A DNA stretch of 64,000 nucleotides from Venturia oleaginea (taxonomy: Eukaryota; Ascomycota; Dothideomycetes; Venturiales; Venturiaceae). This document shows positions 43,618-54,163 of the stretch, one piece after another; within the stretch, counting starts at the first letter, position 1; each line of letters starts with the position of its first letter. A model generated the notes under the pieces. That model had not been told where the DNA came from and ran no database searches. It saw only the letters and a program-made list of their open reading frames with translations. The translations under genes and the position numbers were made by a program. Location of the stretch: assembly GCA_013176395.1 (NCBI GenBank), contig JABMLP010000013.1, positions 62,001 to 126,000 on the forward strand. The letters are read 5' to 3'.

Positions 43618-45006
43618 TTAAACATCCTTCCAAGATCCATTCACAGGTTTTCTCCCTTGTTGGCCGTACAGTGCTGCATTGCCGTATGGTGGTGAATGAT
43701 CCTGCTGTCTAGGAGGCGGCTCATACGCAGTAGAGCCCGAATAGACCGGTGACACAGGGGAGCGAAACTGGTCTTCCTGGCGTCCAGAATTCTGCTGGCT
43801 ACCTCCATATGGCTGATGTTCTTCATACGACTGCTGTAATTGCTGGCCATATCCACGGTGGGCCTGACCATACGGCGATTGACCAATATTTTGCTGACTT
43901 CCACCATACTGCTGCTGGCCAAACGCAGGCTGATTAACATTGTGCTGGGATCCATATCCGCCATATGGAGCCGGTGCTGGAGAGTGATATTCGTCTCCGC
44001 GTGTGACGCCCGATGTTTGTCCTCCCGTGAGTGAGTATGTACTCGCTCCGTATTGGTGACCGCCGCCTGCGAGGAAAGCATCGTGTTCAGAATATGGTGA
44101 AGGAGGGCCAGGCCCTGGTCGAATTGGCTGCGGTGAAGCAACACCCGAGCTCAGGGTTGTAGTTGTAGCTTGCCCATGCGGACTCAGTCTTTCCAACTCA
44201 TGGGCCTCTGGCTCTTCCCACACCTCCACCTTCTTCTCCGCTGCGGTCTGCCAGCTCGGCATCTCAGGTAGCGAGTCTTCGTGAATCTTCTTGCCCGGTG
44301 CCTCAAATGTAGCGAATTGTGGAACGGCCGCACTCGCTGCTTGGAATGGAGTCGGCGCGGGTGCTGCGGCTCGATAGACAGGCTGAGCTTGCGATTGATA
44401 TTGTTGGTTCCATGCCTGCGAAGGCATCGCAGGCGTGTCGAGATACTTGCTCTTCTTGTTCTTGCCTCCACCGCAGCATCCAACGCAACATCGGAAGCAA
44501 CAACACGCGCATTCAGCACCGCAGCAGAGACATCGGCCGACACAGAAGAGCACCGAGAGTAGAATGAGGGATCCGACAACGATGACGGCAATTACTGGCC
44601 ATCTGGTGGGTCCAATTAGCGTGAAACTCTTGTCCAAGAGTATGCGCTATACTCACTTGCAGTATGTCTTTGCCATGCATTTGTCCCAGCTCGTGAAAGA
44701 GTCCTTGACATCGCCGACAGTCCCCATGATTCCCTTGGGTGAAGATGTCCCTGTCGCAGCGGCGGCTGATCCCGTGGCGCTGGGTAATTTGACACCGGTG
44801 GGAACAGCAGAGGCAACGCCCGCGATGTCTGTCGGCACGGCTGTGGGGACAGTCACGCCACTGGGTACTTCTTTTGGCAGACCTGCTGGTACTTCGGTAG
44901 GCAAGGCGGGTGTCTGCCTCGGAAACAAATGATTCAAATGATTCAAATGGAGCCTCATGATTGCGGCTCGGCCTCCCAGGCTCTTGTAGTCAGCGTAATC
45001 GTGCAA
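43618..45006 (-). CDS. Single-pass membrane protein with Cys-rich juxtamembrane and Gln/Tyr/Pro-rich tail
   Basis: Two exons (44657-45006 and 43618-44602, 54-nt intron with GTGAGT donor) give 444 residues from the ATG at 45006, or 428 from the Met at 44958. The N-terminal part is Pro/Val/Thr-rich (LPTEVPAGLPKEVPSG), followed by SWDKCMAKTYCK, then a membrane helix (WPVIAVIVVGSLILLSVLF) and a remarkable cysteine run (CVGRCLCCGAECACCCFRCC). The long cytosolic tail is Gln/Tyr/Gly/Pro-rich with PYGG and YGSQ repeats. Similar proteins are conserved in filamentous fungi under names such as fibroin-3 related, with no known role. The Cys run could be palmitoylated. Confidence 0.75.
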
Positions 45007-46009
45007 AGGTGGGTCGTTGAACGGATGAGGGTGTTCAAACGCTTATCGCGCGGGCTGCGTCGATGGTCAAACAGATTGTGCGCTGTGAAGACGTGAAAGG
45101 TGATGGGAAAGTCGAGACGGATCAGGCCGAAGGATGAGGAAGAGAGCAAGTCGGATTGTGACCTCAGTGTTTCGAGGATGCAATCAATTTGGCACCCCCA
45201 GGCGTTCAGAGGCGCCCTCCTAGGGACAGGATCCCTAGGTGTGGAGGTGTGGTCGAGCGAGGCGGAAATTGGACGAAAAATGATGAAACTTAGTGGCTGG
45301 TGGTTTCAGGTACCCGAAAGAGGCGCAGATGCTGCTTCTCTCGACCACGATCCATTCTCTGTCCATGGAAAGACATTGTTCCATCTCTTTCGTGCCTTAG
45401 AGCTGAAATGTTGCTCGACTGTGAAGAACTCTTTACTGCCGTTAGTTCCTAGCCTCCGATCATCTGACACATTGACCATCAGGTATCACATCTTGGAGAG
45501 TTTTCCGTCTGATCAATGGTTGTGCCTGTGGTCGTGCGGAGTAGCCAGTAATCCATGCCTCGATAAAGAATACCATCATACAAAAATGAACATTTTCTCA
45601 GACATTTCGAGTAGCCAAGCCTACACTTCTAGCAACACGTCCTTCTAGAGCCTCGCTTTCGCTTACCTTTTCCCACGCTTTCGTTCGTGCATTTTTCATT
45701 TCTCAATCATTCGACTCGTTCGTACCAAGACTCGTGGCCACTATGACAAAAAGAGATGGGAGACTTTAGTACCGCCGTTACTGTACCTTGGTACCTCAAA
45801 AGTTAGTGCAATACGTTTTACTTTCGAGGTTTGGAATCCTAGAAAAACCCAAGATTAAGTCGGACTTCTCCACGCACCACCCACCACACTTCCGACGCAC
45901 CACAAACCAACACTCGACAGCACTTCAGGGACTCTTCAGCGCTGAGAGTTTTCGGATTTCACCTTAGATACAAGACGAGTCTCTCACCACACCAAAAAGC
46001 TTCAACAAT
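45007..46009. other. Intergenic, no gene seen
   Basis: Divergent promoter space. A 182-codon plus frame (45100-45648) has no recognised features. Confidence 0.3.
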
Positions 46010-46327
46010 ATGGCGAAGCACCGAAAGAGCAAAGCCGAGCCAGCGAATTTCCTCTCTCTTCCTTGCGAAGTGCGCCAACAAATCCTGGATGACGCTTTCA
46101 CACACGAAACCGTAAGCGACCTGGACTTCAACCCTAATCTCAAACTGGTCGACCATTTCCTAGACACTACCCGTGAAGCTAAAACTTCCATCTTGGCGTC
46201 GCACATCTCGAAACTCGCCACCTCGTTGAGCTCTCTACATCCAACCATCGAAGAAGATCTACCCTTCGTCCTTAAAAATACCTCAATGCGCTCGAGGAAT
46301 AGGTACAATCCTTGGAAGAAAAGATAG
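46010..46327 (+). CDS. Small F-box-like protein
   Basis: 105 codons from an ATG in a good context (CAATATGGCG). After a basic start (MAKHRKSKAEPAN) comes FLSLPCEVRQQILDDAFTHE, the leucine-proline F-box-like helix found in many fungal proteins, then LVDHFLDTTREAKTSILASH and a serine-rich end. It is short for the family and may be truncated. No clear intron continues it. Function unknown beyond possible adaptor role in ubiquitin ligases. Confidence 0.5.
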   Translation: MAKHRKSKAEPANFLSLPCEVRQQILDDAFTHETVSDLDFNPNLKLVDHFLDTTREAKTSILASHISKLATSLSSLHPTIEEDLPFVLKNTSMRSRNRYNPWKKR

Positions 46328-46762
46328 GACACTACATGGAATACGGTTGGGAAACGCATAATCATATCCTAAATGCCCAAGGAATGTTATCGTTGGGTGG
46401 GATAAAGTGGGATAGGTCGCCCACTCTACTCTTTCGGTAGTACGGACTCGGAGAAAAGGTGAAATATTATGGGACAGATTGATTTGATCTGGGCTACGCA
46501 GCGCCTTAGTAAACCGATTGGGAGGATATCTGATGGCTAGATGGAAGTGAACCGATGGTCAAGTTATTGGAGATTATGAGTGAGTTATAAGAGAATTTCG
46601 GAATTTGGTTTTCAAGTCCTGCGGGTGTGTTCTCTAGCACGCTTTAACAGGCTCAATACCATCTAAGTGGGACTTTGAAAATCGAATAAAATTGCTAAGT
46701 GCGTTGATTTACTTAGTCTGGCTCATGGTCTCACGAAGGTCGCGATAACTAGGAGCTCCTCG
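46328..46762. other. Intergenic, no gene seen
   Basis: No coding signal; ends at the pogo breakpoint. Confidence 0.3.
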
Positions 46763-48047
46763 ACGAAGATACGCACAACTTTGAAGAGATTGGCTTCCAG
46801 ATGGGCGTTATTGGGTCAATGAAGGTCGTTACAGCGTCTGAAAGACGTACAAGGCCTGAACTCATCCAGCCGGGCGATCGCAAATGGGTTACGGTTATTC
46901 AGAGCATCTGCGCAGCTGGGTATGCGACCCCGCCATTTATTATCTATAAAGGACGCGTTCACATCTCTGCGTAGTATGAGGAGGTAGATATACCACGGAA
47001 TTGGAAGCTCTCAGTCTCTGAGAATGGCTGGAGAAACAAAGCGCTTGGTCTTGGGTGTTTGAAGCATTTTGACGCGTATACAAAGGCGCGGCAGGTGGGG
47101 GGGTATAGGCTACTCATTTTGGACGGCCATGAGAGCCATCTCAACCAGGATTTCAAGGACTACTATCTCGAATATAAGATCCTAACCCTCTGTATGCCAC
47201 CGCACTCGTCGCATATACTCCAGCCTCTTGACGTGGTCTGCTTCTCGCAATTGAAGCGCAAGTACTCCCAACGCGTCCGGGACTTGGCACGCCGGCGCGT
47301 GTACCATATCAACAAGTAAGGCTTTCTCCCTGCCTTTAAAGACGCATTTTTCGACGTGTTCACGGAAAAGAATTGTCGAAAGGCCTTTGAGGCAGTAGGG
47401 CTAGTCCCTATCAACGCGCAGATAGTTTTGGATCGCCTTGAAGTACGGCTACGTACCCTACCAGCATCCCCATCACAGGAGACGCCGTGGCAGTCGAAGA
47501 CTCCAAGTAATACTCAAGAATTTGGATTTCAATCCAAGCTCGTAAGCGAGTCTTTTACTCGGTCACCAGTTATTGTGAAGGCAGGCTTTTCCCAGCTTGT
47601 TAAAGGCGCTAAATTGATGCTACACCAGAACGCTCTACTTATTGCACTAAACCACGAGCTTGAAGAGCAATTGGCAGTAATGACGAAGCGAAAATCGCGT
47701 AAAAGAAAGCGGATCCAGCAAGGTGATACTATGGAGTATGGGACTGCAGCAGCGCGGGTAGCTGCTGAGGCGTCTGTTGCGCCTCAGGGATCAAAGAATA
47801 CTCGTAGTAGTGGTGATCAAGAAACAGCCCGACCAACTCAAAGGCGCTGTGGGAACTGCGGCGCGACTGGGCACAATGCGCGAACTTGTAAAAAGGATAT
47901 TGAGATATCTTCTGAATCAGATAGCAGCACGACAGACTTGGAATCTATTGTTGATAGCGATAAAATTGAAGAGTCATATCATGAGTTGGTCGTGCCAAGA
48001 GATTTTGCCGGGTTGGGTGGTGTGGCGGTTCGGGTGGTGGAATACGT
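46763..48047 (+). mobile_element. Fot1/pogo DNA transposon, 3' part with broken transposase
   Basis: 5'-truncated inside the DDE_1 domain. Reads DEDTHNFEEIGFQMGVIG (first catalytic Asp replaced by Glu compared with the copy at 21845), TPPFIIYKGRVHIS, then TAG at 46972-46974 in place of Trp. The same frame continues with YRLLILDGHESHLNQD and HSSHILQPLDVVCFSQLKRK, TAA at 47317-47319, and a C-terminal part to 48060 with a CCHC knuckle (CGNCGATGHNARTC) and an acidic stretch. The right inverted repeat ends GGTGGTGGAATACGT at 48047, followed by TA. Confidence 0.88.
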
Positions 48048-49084
48048 TACTATCTTTTAACTTCCAATATTTATATAATAATAATCAGATTTTGCGTGGT
48101 TTGTAATGGCGTATGTGCCGTATGCCCACAATCTCTATCTACAATTGCAAAAACCCAACTCTCTGGGATAAAAAAGCCTTTCGTCACTTTCCAGACCGCG
48201 CCCCGTCCATGGACCGGCGCCGTCGAACTATGCCCCCCCGTTCACTACCCGAGTCATTTATACTGTGGTCAGTATAGGACTCTGTCCCGGGTCCGGTGTT
48301 GTCCAGATTTCGAGTTGGCCATTGTTGTTGTAAATCCAGGGTCCAGGAATTTTACAACACCAGGATCCTATATGCCAAGCATCGTGAGGACCCAAACGTT
48401 GCGAGTCCAGGTGAGGGCGTGACAACGGACACGGCGCGCCCTGGTAACGCGTCGTTAATAAATAAACAGCTTCCACCCCAATCTCTCCTCCTCCTTCACC
48501 TCACAACAATCTTCAGTCCACACCTCCTCTTGTCTCCTCAGTCTCTCCTCAAGACCCTTATCGCACCTTCAGCTCTCCAACGCTTCCCTGGTTGGCTGAA
48601 GTTCGTACTCATGGACGGTGTTTGTACCGTCCATGGTTCGGGAATTCCGCTCATCTCTCACTTCAGCTTCTCCCCCTTTCCGTCCGTAGTCTCTGCTCGT
48701 GCCCCCCTCCTATCCTGTGTCTTCTCACTCAACTCTCCCCACCAGGCGCGGCGCCGCGGAGAAGTTTGACCTGTCCTCCTTTTGTGCGTTGTTTGCCACG
48801 GTAAGATAGGGCAGGATATTATTGTCGAGCATCCACCTAGCAACAGCCTTGCACCCCTTGCTGGTATTGAGTGCTGTACGTATCGATGTTGTACTAGTTT
48901 CGCTCCTCAGATGGTCTCTAATGTATCTGGGGCAGAAGTCGAATACACGGATTAGTGTCTGGTGTCGCCATCCACACGCGCATTCTGGGTTACCCCTGGC
49001 ACATCCAATATTTATATAACCTTAACGTATTCTCCGTTATTCTCGGAATTAGAGGGTTGATTGTTGCCTCCAATTTCTACTTTA
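48048..49084. other. No gene seen; contains hairpin
   Basis: Pyrimidine-rich stretches at 48470-48740. A perfect 10-bp hairpin (CATGGACGGT, loop GTTTGT, ACCGTCCATG) lies at 48610-48635. Open frames have no recognised features. Repetitive-element debris is likely but not identified. Confidence 0.3.
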
Positions 49085-49518
49085 TGTTACGCAGAGGCTA
49101 TGACTCAAAGTAATCTAGCTGGATTTGGCTAATCCGTACAGTAGGGTTCAAGGGGTCCGGGGCGACAATATCGTATCAAACAAGTGAAGCGAAGCTTGCA
49201 AGATATAAGAGTCGTGAATTGTGCCAGGTAACTAAAAGCAACAGCGAAGTAACTAGAGAGTGAAGATATGAGACACTGAGGGAGCAGAGTCTCGTCCTTC
49301 ATATAGAGATCCATCTCCTAAGAAATAGCTCTTCAATATGTTCATTTTGTTTATTTCGCCAAGAATGAAGCAAATGAACCACACGTGATCTTACATCATC
49401 TATGTAACGATCAACCAATCATAAGGAGATAGAATGGCATGCATTTGAATGCACATGAATGCAATCAAATACATCCGAATACAACCGATTACATGTCCAC
49501 GTGACAGTATCCGTAACA
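49085..49518. repeat. Solo LTR
   Basis: 434 bp with perfect 7-bp inverted ends (TGTTACG...CGTAACA) and a 5-bp target duplication CTTTA (49080-49084 and 49519-49523). No retrotransposon coding sequence adjoins. Retroposon copy D inserted 22 bp beyond it. Confidence 0.7.
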
Positions 49519-49555
49519 CTTTAGTAGACTTTATTACTTGATAATAAAGAGACTT

Positions 49556-51155
49556 GAAAAACAGCACACACAGCGAGAACTCAATTTTTGGAATTTACAA
49601 AAGTATCATCTAAAGATCATCAAAACACCTCTGCCAGTGGCCGCTCCGGCCTCTAGAGGCCATCGCGCGTCCCTCAGCGTCGATGAGATATCTCTAGAGT
49701 CGCCGTCGCGGCCACGGCAGAGCAAGCAGACGAATACATGAGCAAGCTACACGAACGATGCGTCCACCAAAGACAACAGCAACCATCTAGTCACTATCTC
49801 CCGGCTAGTCCATCACCCCAGATGACACTGCAACGCTCCGAGTCGACGAGTCACTGCTAGAACGGCAATACCTTCAACACAACTCAAACACCAGACGCCC
49901 GGTGCGCAACAATCGGCACCACACACCACTGCAACGACTAGACAACCTCTCCCAACGTCTTGGCAAACCGTCCTGCTACAAGCTGTTGCCCAGAGCCTTG
50001 AGCCTCTCCCCAAACTGTTGCGTCCCAGTTATGGCATTGGCAAGAGTAGGTGCGCGACACAGTAAGTAGTAAGGACGCATAGAAGGAGCCTATTGGCGGC
50101 AAATCCCCTCCCTGTAAGCTAGCAGACGTAGCCTTGAGCCTCTCCCCAGACTGTTGCGTCCCAGTTATGGCATTGGCAAGAGTAGGTGCGCGATATAGCA
50201 AGCAGGGAGAGCGACTAGCAGCAGATAGGCTCCGACTATAAGACGACAGGTCTACAACACAATCGGTGCGACACGATACGGCAGCTGCTAGAGAACCTCA
50301 TCTACTATCGTCTCCGCAAACCGTCCTGCTGCAAGCTGATGTCCAGAGCCTTGAGCCTCTCCCCAAACTGTTGCGTCCCAGTTATGGCATTGGCAAGAGT
50401 AGGTGCGCAACACAGTAAGCAGTAAGGACGTATAGAAGGAGCTTATTGGCGGCAAATCCCCTCCCTACAAGCCAGCAGACGTAGCCTTGAGCCTCTCCCC
50501 AGACTGTTGCGTCCCAGTTATGGCATTGGCAAGAGTAGGAGCGCGATATAGCAAGTAGGGAGAGCGACTAGCAGCAGATAGGCTCCGACTATAAGACGGC
50601 AGGTCTATAGCACGATCGGCGCCATACAATACGGCAGCTACCAGACAGCCTCGTCCACGGGCATACCCGGAGTATCACACCGAAGCAGCGAAATCACGAC
50701 TACGATGGTTACTATTGTCTCCAGCATCACACAACCAAATACACCGCCGCATAGGAATCTGGTGCAAGGCAACTTTCACAAGCAGAAACATACTTAGGGA
50801 ACCCATTGGCCTTGAGGGATAAGGCGAAACAGATAGACAAGCTGAGCATTAGAGGGAGACTGTAGGTAGAAGGATAGCGAAACACGAGGCATTGCCTCTT
50901 GAGTCTACATAGCACAGATATACTAGCAGAATAACCAGTATCTACAAGAGCCAGCGGGCATTTGGAGATACTGGTTAAGGGAAAAGAGGGAGGACGGAGG
51001 GGACAGCTGGTCTTGTTTCAGTGAACGGGGCGAAGTGGGGCGCGGTGGATTATATAATCTATCACGTGTCGGCTGTCTGATGAAGTCCTCCTAACCGGAC
51101 ATAGCTGCGTGATTAAGCGGCTGCAACCGAGTAGGATAAAATCAATCAATCAATC
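49556..51155 (+). mobile_element. 1.6 kb retroposon, copy D
   Basis: 1,600 bp, same orientation as copy A, flanked by a perfect 15-bp target duplication (ATAATAAAGAGACTT at 49541-49555 and 51156-51170). Tail (AATC)n is short here (about four units). Sequence is nearly identical to copy A; differences include one extra C in A near 13486 and scattered single bases. No damage peculiar to this copy. Confidence 0.88.
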
Positions 51156-51170
51156 ATAATAAAGAGACTT

Positions 51171-52242
51171 CTTATTAATATCTAGAAAATAATGTTACAG
51201 ATCACCTCAAGGCCGAAGAGCAGGAAGGGCAGGACTCGCAAAGAATGGTTGGATGATAAGAAGTTATTGTTAGGACTGATAATGGAGGGCAATCCTTCGG
51301 GCGCACAGGATGAGACTGATGCGACGGGGTCAGCTCTAAAAGGAGAATGTGCGTGCAGGAGTCACGTGATATTCCCACAGTTCCCACAGGTCTTGGCAAG
51401 GCTTACAGGTGTGGAAAGTGTGGGAATACACCTTGGCACCCAGAACTAGAACGGTATATAGGGAGGACGTTGGACGGACTTTCCTTTCTCTCTTCGTGGT
51501 TATCTCATGTTATATTTCTCACATAGGAGCTTCTTCAACCTACTACAGTAACGACCTTTTACTTAGATACAATCAAGCAAAAGTCATATGCACACGAAGC
51601 AAGCCCACCCCCAACCTTCATACTAACCGACAAGCGTTCAGGATTGATCTGAGGATCAAATCGGTTAAACGACAATTAAATTGGGAGATACATCGGACGG
51701 CTAGGATTTAGTGAGCCTCCAAAGAACCTGAGCAAGGGAAGGTACTTAAGGTAAGTACTTCCAGACTGATATTGCCCTTACCCCAAACCCGCGGACCAGA
51801 ACAAGAGGACACAGGTGTCAAGAAGGTCTTGACATAATCAACTGTGTTGAGAAACGAGTTCCCCGTAACATATAACCTCCTGATATTTATACGAAGTACG
51901 TATTCTCGAGAATAGAGACGGGATCTTGCTAATTTCTTATCCAGTCCTCAAGGCATTAATAGGAAGGATACGAGGACTTATTAAATTGTTAATCTATAAT
52001 CTAGTAGATACTCCAGTTATCGAAAGATAGGATACTCAGCTAGATAATTACCTTAATATTATTATATTTTAGGGATATCATCAAGTCTAAATTGCGCTCG
52101 CTGAATGAAAACATGTGCGATGTTATCTAAAGCTTATCCATCCGATGATATAGTGCCCGATACTTGCGGATAGCTGGAGGCCCTGTAGTGTCGTCCTCGA
52201 GTGATTCAAGTAATTACGTCGAAGCGATATTAACGTTGAGCT
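51171..52242. other. No gene seen
   Basis: A TATA-like GGTATATAGGGAGG at 51455 with flanking pyrimidine-rich sequence is LTR-like, but no paired ends with a target duplication were found. The region 51850-52080 is AT-rich. Confidence 0.25.
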
Positions 52243-52430
52243 TCATATCCATCGTCTCGGACTGCACACAGACCTAGCCACACCATGTCGTTCCAGCTTC
52301 TCAAGCAGTCTTTGCATATCCTCAAGTCCATCCCACATCGGAGGTCTATTCATTGCTTCAGTAACCGTTTTGCCGGACCCAATCGAGCAGCGCAATTCGA
52401 ACGACCACGTGGATTCCGGCTTCCGTGGCG

Positions 52431-52578
52431 TGTGACGGCTTGCTAGGCTACTGGAACAACCACAGTATTCAAGCACCTAACAAGGCGCCACAGTACACGA
52501 GCCATGTGACGGCTTGCTAGGCTACTGGAACAACCACAGTGTCCAAGCACCTAACAAGGCGCCACAGTACACGGGCCA
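52431..52578. repeat. 74-bp tandem duplication inside the solo LTR
   Basis: Units 52431-52504 and 52505-52578, both starting TGTGACGGCTTGCTAGGCTA, differ at only a few positions (ATTC versus GTCC, CGAGCCA versus CGGGCCA). Confidence 0.9.
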
Positions 52579-52702
52579 CAGCAAGACCTATAAGTAGGCC
52601 TTACCCAGCCCCCATTTACATAGCTACCTGTAGTTCACTATCACATTTAGTCCATACCTGATTGCTGCTCACGCCTTTCATTAGTTACTACTAGCCGTGA
52701 CA
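52431..52702. repeat. Solo LTR inside the HET gene
   Basis: 272 bp with ends TGTGACGGCT...AGCCGTGACA (9 of 10 inverted match) and a perfect 5-bp target duplication TGGCG (52426-52430 and 52703-52707). A TATA-like CCTATAAGTAGGCC lies within. It interrupts the last part of the HET frame. Confidence 0.85.
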
Positions 52703-54163
52703 TGGCGTCGATAACTCAATAAATTTGAGTAGCTGCTCATAGATAGCTTACAGCGCCATCGTGTTCAGTGTCTTTTCTTCAAGATCGCACCGAAGCTTGA
52801 CGAGTCTTTCGAGTTCTTGTCTCGGCTTTTCGTAGTAATGCCCTTCTCTCGATATTTGGGTTCTGCTTGTTTTGTATGCCCAACTCAGCTCAACGTGACA
52901 ATCTTGTATGACTGATTCAATCGCCGGATCAAGGTGCCCATCTTTCCGGCAAAACTGGTTGAGAGCCTGGACCACTCTTTCTTTAACCACCTCGAATGAT
53001 TGATCGAGAAATGTGTCCCAATCGTCCACCTCTTTGTCTTTTTCTCGTATAACCAAGTGCTCAAATTCCTTGTCCTTGAGGTCGTCGAGGGCCATGCTGG
53101 TTCTTAAGAGTTGACCAAACTCCACGAGATCTTCATGGGCCAAGTAGTTTTCTTCGTGGATGATTTTTCGCAAAACATCGCGGTAGACTTCTTCGACCGA
53201 TTTTTGATAGTCAATCTCGATCCAGACATTTTGTTTCACCAGTCCAAACAAACCGTACACTTTATCTCGGGCGTTCTCGCAACTGGACCCCTGAAAACTG
53301 AACAGTTCAAGAACGTAACCCAGGCTATTGCCTTGGCCTTTGGTCTGAAAAAGTTCTCTTTCGTTATGAATAGACTGAATGATTGTTGGAAGTACTTCGA
53401 GAGGCGAGTCATGTGTTTGACGGACGTAATTCCAGCCATCCAAGCGACTCCATTGCGCACCCACGCGAGATACGTGCGGCCGATTAGCAATCCTTCCGAT
53501 CGAGTCGCCTGGAACGGGTGGATTTCTAATGAGGTATTGGAAGAAACACTCCCAACCAATTAAAGCGTCGCCCAGGACAACAGCAACACTGAGATCCAAC
53601 ATGATTTCTTGTATGACCCAAAGTCGATACCAGTAAGGTCGCTGACACAGTTCACCAAGTATTACGCCATCTTCTGGAAACTTGGCATTCTCCTTCGGGG
53701 TCCACCGCCCAAGCCACACGAAGACCTCTCTTGCTTCGCTGAAAATCTGGCCCATCAATCCAACCTGGTGGTTCCGTTCAACATTGCTGGATTGTTGAAT
53801 ACATATCTGGTCGATCCAGAAGAGCGTTTCTTCGATGCTGACGTCCTCTGTGCCTTTGCGAGATAATGAGACGACTCTCTTTTGCACACAGCGAATGTTC
53901 TCCAAGAACTCCTAGAGATTTTGTCGTATCGTGAATGCACAGCCATCAATTTGGATGATTCGACTCGGTTCAGGCGGTCCCCACGTATATGAGAGAGCTA
54001 CGTAAGGAGGATATTCTTTGATATCGAAAGTTCTCAGCGTTAGTGAGATAGAATCTGAATCGGATTCCGTTATCTGAAGAAGGCGTATTTGTGTTTTCTG
54101 CGGATCGATCGGTTGATGTTTGTGCTGGAGGGCTGACGAGGCTATGTCATCGCTGACGTCCAT

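Larger units (their letters stand above)
52243..54163 (-). pseudogene. HET-domain (heterokaryon incompatibility) gene 1, dead
   Basis: From ATG 54163 the frame shows the HET domain: YPPYVALSYTWGPPEPSR, FWIDQICIQQSSNVERNHQV, FSEAREVFVWLG, RPYWYRLWVIQEI and later ARDKVYGLFGLV. TAG at 53912-53914 (codon 84) stands where the paralogue has Trp (QNL*EFL versus ENLWNFL). A second in-frame stop, TAA at 52748-52750, is followed in the same frame by EQLLKFIELSTP. Then a solo LTR (52431-52702) interrupts. Leaving out LTR and one TSD copy, the frame runs on to 52243, and total length is a multiple of three (548 codons). HET proteins trigger cell death when unlike strains fuse. Confidence 0.85.

Noticed and set aside
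45100..45648. A 182-codon plus-strand frame as a gene
   Set aside because: No domain, no conserved composition, overlaps the divergent promoter space.
51191..51560. A further solo LTR (TGTTAC start, AGTAAC end, TATA-like box between)
   Set aside because: Ends are not a convincing pair and no target duplication flanks them.
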